64,000 nt of DNA from Ailurus styani (lineage: Eukaryota; Chordata; Mammalia; Carnivora; Ailuridae), in assembly GCA_002007465.1 (NCBI GenBank), contig LNAC01000009.1:209238-273237 (forward strand), given 5' to 3'. The notes under the pieces were generated by a model that was given only the letters and a program-made list of their open reading frames with translations, was not told where the DNA came from and searched no databases. This document shows, in pieces, positions 50,001 to 62,000 of the stretch. A program made the translations under genes and the position numbers. Each line of letters opens with the position of its first letter. Positions within the stretch are counted from its first letter, which is position 1.

Positions 50001-53000
50001 CTTCCCCACAGGGTCTTAGATGCCCATGCAAGGCAGGCCCCACGGGAGGCATTAGCAAGTCCTAGAACTCTGTGGGTTTTTACTCCGGTGGCATTCGACC
50101 CTGTCCCTGGAAGCTACTTCTCTGGTGTTCCCTCTTCACCTGTCTCCTCTGGTGACCTGTGCCCCCGCAACACGCAGGGCAGCCTCCACACGAGGAAGCC
50201 GTTCCCTAGCTGGCCTTCCATGGCTCTCCCCTCCACCTGCGGCCACGTTCAGTGCTGACTTTACTCTGAGCACTCTCCCTGAGGATGCTCCGTGTGTTCG
50301 TGCCACCCTGCTCTGTGTTGTGGCCTCGGCGGTGGACCCGGGGTGCCAGACAGCCGTGTTGTCACCGAGTGGGGTGGGCCCAGACTCCCAGGGCCAGGCC
50401 ATTGGGGGAGAGGGGGTTGCACTCATGCGCTCCAGCAGCTAGACCCCTTGGAATCACAGCTGGGAGGCACTTGAACATGGCAGTCCTGAGGACTGGTTTA
50501 ACTAGGAGTCAGCACAGGTTTGCTGCAGACCGGCAGGGCACCGTGGTTAGGACACAGATTTGGGGGCAGACAACCCTAGGTTTGAATGCAGGCTGCAGCC
50601 TTCTAGCTGTGTGGTCTTGGGCAGGGCCTCTAATCTCTCTCAGCCTGCGTGTGTGAGTGGGCACAGTGATGCCAGTGAACAGACAGGGTCTTGGTCAGCG
50701 CCAGGTGAGAAAGAGGTATGAAGGCCTTAGCGCAGCGCCTGGCTGAGCTTGGCTGAGTGGCGGCAACCGTGACGGTCCTTTATTCTAGGAGGTGCTCGGG
50801 TTGGCTTCGTCTAGGTTGGCAGCTGACAGAGGTCCTAAGTAGGGGCACCTGTTACTGTCCACAGAGGCAAGAGGCTAGCCCGAAGAGGGCCTTGCGCTTC
50901 CTGCGTCATGAACTGCGTTCACGGTTACCTCGTCCACGTCTCAGATTGCTCCGGAGGAACTCGCGCTCGTGGCCACTTGCAGGCAGGATGCTGGGAAGCA
51001 CGTCCGCCCGGCGTGGGGCACCCGTCACAAACCCAGCACCAACTTCTCTTTTCAGGAATCGCCAGCTGTGAAAGACGGACATCCCAGAGATCCCTCATCG
51101 ACCAGCAGTGCAGCTGGGAAGGAGGGCAGAGACGGCGACAGGTAGGGAGGGACCGTGTCCAGCAGGTTCCCTGAAAGCTGCAGGCCGGGCTGGGGAGGGC
51201 GGCCCCCTGCCCGCTGGCACGCCAGGCCTGTGGGAGCTTGAGGTGTATCTCCTTTCCTTTCTTCTGACTCACGAAATTTTGCATGCTCAGGGTAGCAAAC
51301 ATGGCAAGTACAGAGAGGTGCAAGTCAGCCAGAAAAATCCCTAATAGGGCACCTGGGTGGCTCAGTGGGTTAAAGCCGCTGCCTTCGGCTCAGGTCATGA
51401 TCCCAGGGGCCTGGGATCGAGGCCCACATCGGGCTCTCTGCTCAGTGGGGAGCCTGCTTCCTCCTCTCTCCTCTCTCTGCCTGTCTCTCTGCCTACTTGT
51501 AATCTCTCTCTCTGTGTCAAATGAATAAATAAAATCTTTAAAAAAAAAAAAAGAAAAGAAAAATCCCTAATAATCCCAGCCTCTAAGGCCTTGGTTCTGG
51601 CATGCAGCCTGCCTTCCTGCTCAGGTGCTCGCATACCGTCTCCTCGACAGATGACAGTCTGAAATCCCAGGCCAGCCTTCCTCGGCCTCTTCCAAGTTCA
51701 AGTGCACTAACGGGGTGTCAAAGACACCCCACCCCAAAAACCTTTTCATTGTGAATTATTAGATGTGTTGTGTATATTGTGTTAAACCATTTCAAAGTAA
51801 GTTACAGACATGACACTCAGCTCCTAAATATTTCAGTGTGCTTCCTGAAATATTTTAATTTTTTTGAAGGACTTATTTATTTGAGAGAGGGGGCGAGTGA
51901 GCACGTGGGGGTAGGGGGTAGGCAAGAGGGAGAGAGAGAGAGAATCTCAAGCAGATGCCCCCACTCAGCACAGAGCCCACCTGCAACAGAGCTTCATCTC
52001 ATGACCCTGAGATCCTGACCTGAACTGAAATCAAGAGTCAGATGCTTAGGGACTCCTGGCTATGAGTCAGTTATGGGTCTGCCTTCAGCTCAGGTCAGGA
52101 TCTCAGGGTTCTCGGATCCAGCCCCTCATGAGGCTCCCTGCTCCGTGAGAGTCTGCTTCTCCCTCTCTCTCTCCTCCTCCCCTGCTCGTGCTCACTCACA
52201 CACTGTCTCTCAAATAAATATCTAAAAAAGAAAAGAGTTGGACACTTAACTGAGCCACCCAGATACCCCTCCTCCTAAAATATTTTAAAAACTTACCAGA
52301 TTACAATACTCTTATCACACCTAAGAAAATTAATAAATTTCCTCATATCATCTGATATGTAAACCATCTTCCATTTCCCCAATTCTTCCTAAAATTAACT
52401 TGTATAACTTGTTTTTTTGAAACCAGAACCAGTCAGGAGTCCATACATTTGGTTGTATGTCCCTTTAATCTTTTGTAACACTTTTCAGTATTAGCAGAAG
52501 TAGGTAGTGAATTTCCCCATGTGTAGGACCTACAGAGCCACTCTGCCATCAGCAACTTCATGTGGACATCACCTTCTTAGTGAACTGTTCTACAAGTTAC
52601 AAGTTTTTCCTCCCTCTCAAGGCCAAGGTCCAGCTACCTCTGGGGTTCCAGGCACAGAGCAAGGCAGTACCCATTTGTCAGGCCTGAGCATAAATAGTTG
52701 AAGAGGTGGTAAAAAATAAAATAGCAAGAGACAGGAGAAAAAACAGACATCCTTCATTCTATAGGGGCCTGTTGAAGAGGGCTGCCTGCCCAGCCTGCTC
52801 GTGGCCACTCCGAGGTGCTATCTGTGTGGGGTCCGCCTGGTCCGCCTGCCCGGCTGAGATCTCCCCACGGATTAAGCAGGGGATGATGGGTTTTTTTAGT
52901 TGAACACCTAGTAGCAAACAGTCTGTGCCAAGCAACAGGAGCCCGTGGCTTCTGCCTCCCGTTGCACCGAACCCAAGAACACCATTTTTCAGAATTGCAG

Positions 53001-56000
53001 ATGGCCCTTGGGGGGGTGGGGGGAAGGATGAGCACACTCACTGCTTCGAAGCAATTACGAAAATGTCGTTCTCCTTCCACGAAGGCCAGACCGCAGACCC
53101 AACACTGAAGGCACACGGAGCCCCTGGGCCTTCCCAGGAATGTGTGGGATTTTGCTCTGGGCCATCCTTGTCTTACTGAAGGCACAGATCTTTACATTTC
53201 ACAAACTTAGGGTTAAAAATGTGGCCCGTGACCACAAGGCCAGCCTGGGCCTCACAGGCTCCATGGTGGAAATCATCAGATAAAATGGGAATGTGGGAGA
53301 AGATGCCGGGGGAAGCCAAGTGCCTACAGACCCAGCGTCCGTCTGCTCCCAGAATGCCCCTCTGCCGCCCCACATTTCCCCTCTGCTGGCGGTTTTTTTC
53401 CTTCTCCCACTTCACCAGCAAACTCCTGCTCAGTGCTGCAGGTCGCGGCTGGGCTGTCCCGCCGCAGGGGCCTGCTGCCCTTCACACTGGGCTGGGTCTC
53501 TCTGCTCAGGCTGCTGCCCCTACGACTCATTTTAATGTCAGTCTCTCCTGCTACACCCAGCACCCCAAGGACAAGGGCTGGTCTGCCTGGTTCATGCTTC
53601 TCAGTCCCACAGAAATGTGGCCCTTGGAAGAGACTCCCAACCTGATTGCCCTTTTGCTCTTCCTGTCCTTGGATACTGACTGTGCATACAGTGGCCTTGA
53701 CAGAGGGACTGATCCTGTCACTTATTTCAATAGCTCCATGAAACCTCCTTGCTCGCTTGTTTTTTTCTTTTTCGCTTTTTTTTTTTTAAGTAGGCTCCAC
53801 GTTCAGCATGGAGCCCAACACAGGACTTGAACTTGTGACCCTGAGATCAAGATCTGAGCTGAGATCAAGAGTTGGATGCTTAACCAATGAGCCACCTAGG
53901 CTCCCCAGGCTCCTCCTTAATCCGATCTATTGACAGAGCATCCACAGAGAGCAAGGAATGTCCCAAGGTCACACAGGTCATCAGTAGCGGGAGAGTAATC
54001 CAGTCCATGCCCCGACTTCTGGGCCCCACTTGGCCCCCGTGCTCGGGGTGGGGAGCAGTGTGGCCTTCACACAAGAGCTGCAGTTCCCCGAGAACCTGGG
54101 TGGGGCAGTCGGAAGTCAGAGTCACGCAGAGGGCTGCACTACCTCAGCACCCCCTCATGTCCCGGACCCTGGGGCCTGCTGGCCCCTTGCAACACAAACC
54201 GCTTCTCTCTAGGGCCTCAAGGTCACCAGATGGTTCAGAGTTGGCTCGGTCGGAGGAGGAAGTGGATGAGCTGTCCCTCATCGACCACAGTGAGATTATG
54301 GCAAGGCTGACACTCAAGCAGGAGGTGAGTATAGGCCTTGTGTGGTCCGGTCCATAAAGGGGTGAGGGGGCTTTGAGGATAGTGTAACCTTGAGGGGCCC
54401 CAACAGAAGGGCCCAAACAAGGCACTGACGGGTGAGGTTGCCACCCCCCACTTCGTGGGCTGTGCGCACGGCATTTATCCTGGGCAAACGGATGACCTCC
54501 TGGAGAAAGTGCATGTCCCCTCCTCGGACACTTCCGGAGGGTCATCTTGGGCACGTCACGTAGCATCTCTGAGCCCAGAGGACAGGACTCTGGAGGATAC
54601 TGTAACAGTGAAACCCACGTAGGGTGCTCAGCATGGAGCCTGAGTGTGGTGAGCCCTCAGCATAAGCTGCCTTCTCGTTGGCATTGACCGAATCGCCCCC
54701 TGTAGTTCCAGTGGGGGGCACAGGCTGATTGAGAAATCTCCGGTCTGCAGCTGCCTCTGTCCTGTGCCTTGTCAGGAGGGCCTGGGCGATTCTGGAAACA
54801 CAGAAGAACGTCTTAATGGGCGCACCCTGACCCAGCCCTGGGGAGTGACTGTGTTTCTGGGCTCCGGGTGCGTGGCGACGCACACACAGACAGGCAGGCG
54901 GGTTCTGCCCTTTGCGTGGTGCCGGGCTGGACTGGCAGCATCCCGGGGGCAGCCGGCTTCTCTGCAGAGAGAAGTGATGCTTTGTGACCCTTGCCAGAAA
55001 AGTCCTTCTGAAAAATCGGGTCATAGGCAGCTGCCCTCAGCTTTAGCTGGAAATCCAAGATGCTCTCAGGACCCCGGAATCCAGGGCTGAAAACATGGAG
55101 GCCCTGGAGAGGCAGGTGCATCTCCGAAATTGAGGGCCGTGAACCTCTGGGGGCTTGAGGGTGGTTTCCATCAGAACCAGAGGCGGGGGGCGGTGGGGGG
55201 GACTAGGCACTAGGCAGGCCTGATGCTGTGCTGCCTGGGCTCGCGTTCCTGGCCCTGCTGGCTGACTGCCCTCTCTGGCTCTGGGCAGGTTTGTGGGCTA
55301 AAGCCTCTGTTTGCCCACATGACAACATGACTTTTTCCTTAATTGGCAGAGGGCAGCCAGTATCATATAAGCAACGTTAGGGACAATGAAACGTCTTTGT
55401 GACGCTTTACACTCCTCTGAGGACTGCCTGTAGACGAATCTGTGACATTATGACAAGGGACTTCTCTGTCCACCCGGGGGAACGTGTAGGTGTAGGGCGG
55501 CTTGCTGCGGCTTTAGGAACGTGACCGTACACGGATTTAGCTCTGCAGCCTCTACAGTCTTGTTGGGACTGGCTGGGGCAGTCCCGCCTGCCTCCCTGGG
55601 GGGTCCCACCATCCCCAGCGTTGAGAACTTCCCTCCTCCCGTCCCTGGCCCCTGGCTTGCTGCAGAGGGAGACATCTGACGGTGCCCTCATCCCTCAACT
55701 CTGCCATGACCCTGCACAGTGTGCCCCGGGGTCTGGCAGCGCCCGGATGAGTTCTGGTCTGTCTTGTCTGCAGAGCACAGACCGGCCTCTGACTCGGTCA
55801 CACTGCTCCCAGGGAGGGAGGGCGGAGGGAAGGGGGCCCCGGGGTCTCTGCCGTGCGGCCACTTGGTCGTCTCGTCCCTGCCTCGGACTTCCTGATCCGA
55901 CTCTCTCGTGGCTGAATTCTGCTGCCCTCTTTTGCCTTGTACTTGCAGGGTGACGACGGGCCAGACGTCCGCGGCGGGTCTGGAGATGTCCTGCTGGTGC

Positions 56001-59000
56001 ACGCGACTGAGACAGACAGGAAAGGTGCGCGGCGCCCTGGGCGGGGCCTGGGGCCTGTCACAGCCCTCGGGGTCAGTACGTGGTCCTGGTGCCCCGCAGT
56101 CACGGTGCAGAGAGCCTACCCTGGGGATGGGACCAGCCCTCTCGGGGTGCGCCCTCCAGGGGTGAAGGGTCATGGTGACCCCAAGGGCCCCCAGGGGCTG
56201 CAGAGAGAGAGAGCTTTAAGGGCAGAGCTCAGCACCTCAAGTAACAACACGTCCAACAATATTAACCTTAGGCAACACGTAGGTACGGGTATTTCTACTT
56301 TTCCTGATGTCCGACCCATTATGTTATTGCAGACCTGAGACAGGGTTCACTCGTGGCCTCCACAAGGAGAGCCCGGCACGTGTTCTGTCCGGAGCTCCAT
56401 CCCAGAGCAGGGGTGGCGCCGTCCTGGACGGGCTTCTGACCCCTCAGCACGCGGCCACCCTGGTCAGCATCCTGAGCCCTTGACAGAGCTGGAAAAGCAG
56501 GGCACCTAGTGTTGGGTGGACTGTGTGCTACCAAAAGAGTGCTCACTCCACATCTTTCCCGGCAGGGAGGGGGGAGGAGGTGCAGGGACCTTGACCTCCA
56601 CCTGGATGGGGGAGGGGTGCTGCGGGTCCAGCCCATGCCCCCCCACATACTCCTTTACCTACTACATCTTTGAAAGTTATTAAAAAGGGGATGTGACAAC
56701 AGTATTAAAGTCAGTCATGGGAAAAATTAAAATGCCCCAATCCAGCAACCTTCACCCACTAATTTTATTTTTATGTATGACTGTGTCCCTGTTTTTACAG
56801 CAGATTTCCCCAAATATGTTACACAGAATTATTTGGGGAATTTTTAAATTACGAAAACAGTACAGAAGTAGTCACATTGCAGAGAATTTGAATAGAGAAA
56901 AGGAAGAAATGACTCCCACAAACTGACCACAGCCACTGTTTTGCTTTCTGGGGTTTCTTCACCTCTGGTTTCTTTAGACTAGGGCAGAAGCCCGGTCCTG
57001 GGGACTGAGTTCAAAGCCAGGCAGGTCCCCGGTGGGCAGGGAGAGGTGCAGAGCTGACGTGAGGCCTCGCAGCACACAGAAGTAGTGATCGTGCTCCGGA
57101 GCAACCCTCACTCCTTCTCTGCAGCAGCAACCCCCCGCCCCCCGCCTGCCTGAGCACCAGCCTCGGCCGCGCAAGAGGAACAGCTTCTGTTTTCATCCAA
57201 AGGGCTGAAGTGGGAGCTGGCTCCGTCCTCAGTGGGAGCAGCAAGCTCTGCGGTCCTGCAGGGGCAGCCGGCTGCAGCCCTGGGCACAGGGAGCCCCGTG
57301 GGCAGGGCAGTCCAGAGCCTTCCAGGTGGCCAGCGGTGCCCAGGACAGGAGGTGCTGTCACCAGCTGGGACCTCCACTTGATTTCAGTCTTGGAGAGAGA
57401 TTGAGGCTGCAGGGAAACAAAGTCACGTGTACGTGGATGGATGGTGGAGACAGAGGCCCTGGGCCACACCGCACATTCCTCGGCCAGGTGGCTTCCTGTG
57501 GAGCAGAGACCACCCCAGTGGCACTCCACTGGGTCGCCCACGGCTCAGGGCACGCAGGCACTGGCCTGTGCTGGGCCCATGTCTGCCTCCTCACCTAGCC
57601 CGTCTTTGAACAAAAGCCCCAGTGGGCAGTGGGCTGGTGAGTTTAAGGGTCCAGGAAGGAGGAGCCCGAGCTTGATGCTGTTGGGCCATGCTTTGTGCTT
57701 CCAGCCTGGGAGCCTCCTCCCCAACACCTGCTCTGCCAGCCAGGCCCACCCCAGCAGAAACCCCAGGTGCCAGACCAGGCGTTGCCCTTGCTTTCGTTTG
57801 TCCTGGAGATGAGCAGCCAGGGTGGGGCACAGGAGCCGGGGTTCAGCGGAGCCTGCGTTGCCCCACTGGAAAAGCGGGGATCCTCTCGGTCCTCCCACCT
57901 GGTGAGCTGGGGGGTGAGTGAGAGAAGACAGGAGAAGGGGGTCTGTGTCCAGAGAAGAACAGCCTTATCTTAGGTCTCTCAATGTGTGGAAATGCCCAAG
58001 GTTTTTGTTCCTTGCCATCTAAAACATTCCCTATGATTTAGCTTCAAAATCCTGCTGATGAATTTGAATTATTTTCTCGGTGCCCACAGTGTTAGGTCCG
58101 TGCAGCAGGCGTGCTGCCATGTGCCCTGCGAGCAGCAGCGTCACTAATCAGTTGTTCTCTGCTCTAGATCTGGTGCTGTACTGTGAGGCCTTCTTGACCA
58201 CCTACAGGACCTTCATCACCCCGGAGGAACTCATCAAGAAGCTGCAGTACAGATATCCTTTTCCGTGGCGCCCTGGCCCCACGCCTCTCCTGGCACAGAG
58301 CCTTCGGAGCCGGTGGGAGACACAGGGCCTTGCCTGCTCCCCCGCGCCCTAGCTTTGGGACCTCGGGCCAGGCTTTCTCTTCCAGTCTCCTTCCTTGTCT
58401 GAGCGTTGCGTGAGAAGATGTGAGGTGCCGGGTCGTGGGTGTGCTGTCTGACAGCGCTTGTGGTCACTGGAGAGCCCCGAAAAGGAGTTAAAACGAACCG
58501 ACTGACCCCGAGAGGCAGAACGCGCACAGGCCCCTGCAGACACCCGGGTCACTGGCACCCGCAGCTTCTGAGCCGAGCGCCAGGCCATTGAGGTGACAGG
58601 TCCCAAGTGTGGGGGGCTTATGGGAGTCAGTCCTCAAAATGAACAGCCTCGGGGGCAGGCACAGCCACTCCGCCTGGTGGCAGACCCAGCAGCGGACAGA
58701 AAGACTACGTCCTGACAGAACGGGCTCCTGTTCCTCAACCGTATCTGCCTCACGGGCTCTCCCTGTCAAGGGCGACTCTGCAGTAGTGGTCAGGGAAGAC
58801 CCGTGCCCCAGGACCCAGACTTTCTCTCGAACCTCCTCCTAGCGAGGCTGCCCTGAGCTGCTGCTCTTCCCCGGGGCCACCTCCCCGTGTCCCGGCTCAC
58901 GACTGCCACCTGCCGGACAGCTGCTGCTCCTCAGGCCTGAAGTCCTGCGCCCGGGCTGCCTTTCCTGTGTGCCCTGAGGCTCCGGCTCTTGTCTCCTCCC

Positions 59001-62000
59001 GACCTCTGTCGCTCCTTTCACTGTCCCCGTGCCCTAGAGGACCTGGTCCCTCAAGATGGAAGCAGCCAGTCCCCACTACGGAGACTTAGGTTCCCTAGAG
59101 CCTCACATGTTCGGGTGCTCCCAGGCCTGGCTCAGCAAGTGACAGTAACTCACACTTGCTGAGAACTTCCTAGTGAGGGGCAAGGCTCACTTATCTACAA
59201 AACTACTGGATATGTTATTAGCATATTATGCCGTTACATTACTACCTATTACGTAATTCGGCCCTTGGGGAGCCTAAGTGACCCACACGGCAGTTTGGTG
59301 GGAGAGTGGCCGCCCCGTACACAGTCCTGCGCTCAGCTTCCAGCACCTGCCCTGCTCGGCTGCGCCCGGCATTCCTGGAAACGTTGCAGCAGCAAGATCC
59401 CGGGCACTGCCGCCCAGCGAACCCTCTGCTGCAGGCTCTGCGGACAGTCCTTGGTGCGAGGCTGCTTCCTGAGCACCTGTGGGTGCCTGGAGAGCAGCAA
59501 GGGAAGCCAGAGCTCTGGAGACGAACCCAAGGATGGCACGAGTCCGCGCCCCTCCAGGCACAAACCACGGCCTCGGGGAGGAACTGAAGGTGGTCGGGGG
59601 GCGCCTGGAGCTACGGAGAGACGGCTGGGAGGGAACTCGGGGCAAGAGTGCAGGAGGCACCCCAGTCCCACTGAGAGGGTGGTTAGGGCGTGTGGTTTCT
59701 GACCACGTTTTCCCGCCTGGGGCTCATCCGGGCAGGCTGCAGTGGTTCAGTAAGTCCCGGGGAAGCCTGGGGGCCTGGGGGCGGCCCGACGGAAGGGGTC
59801 CCACAGCCACGGCTCCCGCACGTCAGGCCTCACTCCCGGGGCCCCTGCACCTCGGAAGCGCCCTGTCAGCGGCAGCTGGGAGAGCATAGCCTCCCCTCCC
59901 CCATCCCTGCCCGCCTGAGGAGGGCTTTCCTTAACTCCCGCCCCACGTACGAGAAGTTCTCTCCCTTTGCCGACACGTTCAAGAAGCGCGTCAGCAAGAA
60001 CACGTTCTTCGTGCTGGTGCGGGTTGTGGATGAGCTCTGGTGAGTGCCTGTGGCCGGGAGGTGGCAGGGAGGGGGGCCGGCAGGCCTGGGGCACCCCAGG
60101 GTTCCCCAGCGGGGCTGCAGTCTTCGTTGCTGAGACGGGGCCGTCCCGTCCCCTTCCACCTGCTTCTCCCAAGCTGTGTGCCCGCAGAGCCCCCCGTGTA
60201 CTTCTGGGCAGGCTTGCTCCTGCCCCCCCGAACGAGACCCTTGGGGAGAATGACCCAGCCACGCAGACCAGCCACGGGCCACACCGATCTCGTGGGGGCG
60301 CCCCTCACACACGCAGCTGCGGCGCCTCCCTGGCAGGGGCGGCCTCCTGCTCTCAGCTCCCCGCACCCCCTGCCCTGACTTGGCACTCACTTAACAAGGG
60401 TCCTGCCGCTCCCTCCCCGAGGTCTGCAGATCTGTGATGAAGGGGACTTTGGGCCCTGCCTTCAAGGCATTTCCGTCCTGCGGGGAGGATGGCAAGCTCT
60501 GTGCGGAGGGAGTCCAGAGCGTCCTTCAGGCAGCTGCTCTGAGGGCCTGGGGTCTCTTCGTGACTCACCACCCAGGCGGGGCCAGGGGCTGCCTCTGGGG
60601 CCGGGTTGGAGTGGGGTTCTCTCCCTGGCCCAGGCCCGCACCCCCAGCAACCGTTTGCTAAGAGCACGGCCACTGTCACCAGCGGGGCAGCTCCCGATGC
60701 TTCTGAGGATCCGGGCGGCCATCCCGACACCTCTCGTTGCTCTCTTCCCTGAAGAGGTTTTTTAGCCCTGCTGGTGGCTGTCACATGACCCTTGGGTATT
60801 CTGAGGTGGATTCTGGGCCCGGTGGCAGCCGTCCTCTTCCTGGGCCGTGTCCTGGCCCCTTACTGTGTGGCCCTTGGCCCTCTAGCCTCGTGGAGTTGAC
60901 AGAAGAGATCTTGAAGCTGCTGATGGAGCTGGTCTTCCGCTTGGTGTGCAGCGGGGAGCTCAGCCTGGCCCGCGTGCTCCGGAAGAACATCCTGGACAAG
61001 GTGGACCAGAAGAAGCTGCTCAGGTGTGCCAACTCCGACCAGCCCCTGGCAGCCCGGGGGGTAGCCGCCAGGTGAGCCGCCAGCTGTCCTCCTCCGGCAG
61101 GGTGGTGCCCGGTGGCCACCTCCCCAGCCCTGTCGCCCCACGTCCAGGTTCTGCCCAGGCCCTGCGACGGGAGCCTTGGGGACAGCCCCGTGGGTCCCCT
61201 AGGGGCTGGGCCTCTCTCCAGGGGGTCATGATGGGTGATCTTTAAAACTCCCCTTCTTGACCAGGAGGTGGGGAGGTGGGGGGGACAGGAAACAGGTGAG
61301 TGCATTTCTGCCGTGGTCAGGTGTGAATTCTTGACCACCCCCTGCCCCCGGGCCATCCCAAACGTTCCTAAGAACCTCTGCAGGCTCGAGTCTGCTGCCG
61401 GTGCCTTAGCTGTAGGTGGTGACGCATCACTTCCTGGTCGGCGAGTGTTTCAGCCTTCATCACTGATGCACCATCTCTGTTCCCGCTGGGCCCCAGCAGT
61501 GGGGTCAGGCTGGGTCGTCATGCGGCGCAGTGGTCTGGGGGAGCCAGGGGACCCACCCAGCAGAGGCACCGCGGTCCCCGGCAAGAGTGCGGCCTGATCC
61601 TGCCCTGCTGCTGGTGGGCTGTGAAGCCAGGCTTGGGGCAGCTGTTTGCCCCGGCCGCCCAGCTCTGAGGCCGCAGGACGGCGCCTGGCCGGCTCCCGTC
61701 GTCCCTGTCCCCACTGCTCATGTCGTGCCTCTGTCTTCTAGGCCGGGGACTTTGCATGACTTTCACAGCCACGAAATAGCCGAGCAGCTGACCCTGCTGG
61801 ATGCCGAGCTCTTTTATAAGATCGAGGTATGGGGTTGAGCAGGGCTGGGGGCTCGGGTCCCTGCTCAGGTCGTGTCCCCTGCCCCGGGATGAGGAGAAAC
61901 TGCCCATCACCGGGAAGCCAGAGGGCTCCCATTCCATCCAGTCTACTTCCTTTTTCAGATTCCTGAGGTTTTGCTTTGGGCAAAAGAGCAGAATGAGGAG

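Larger units (their letters stand above)
51142..54212 (+). other. RAPGEF1: Intron 15 with several SINEs
   Basis: The content is a young SINE (51347-51556), a nested SINE pair (51861-52269) within a probable old L1-type repeat (about 51770-52560), a further SINE (53776-53906) and unique sequence. No other exon was seen. Confidence 0.65.

Noticed and set aside
51347..51556. tRNA gene call suggested by the SINE heads
   Set aside because: The tRNA-like heads of CAN SINEs keep box-like elements but do not fold into a complete tRNA and sit in retroposon copies with target-site duplications. The same holds for the other SINEs.
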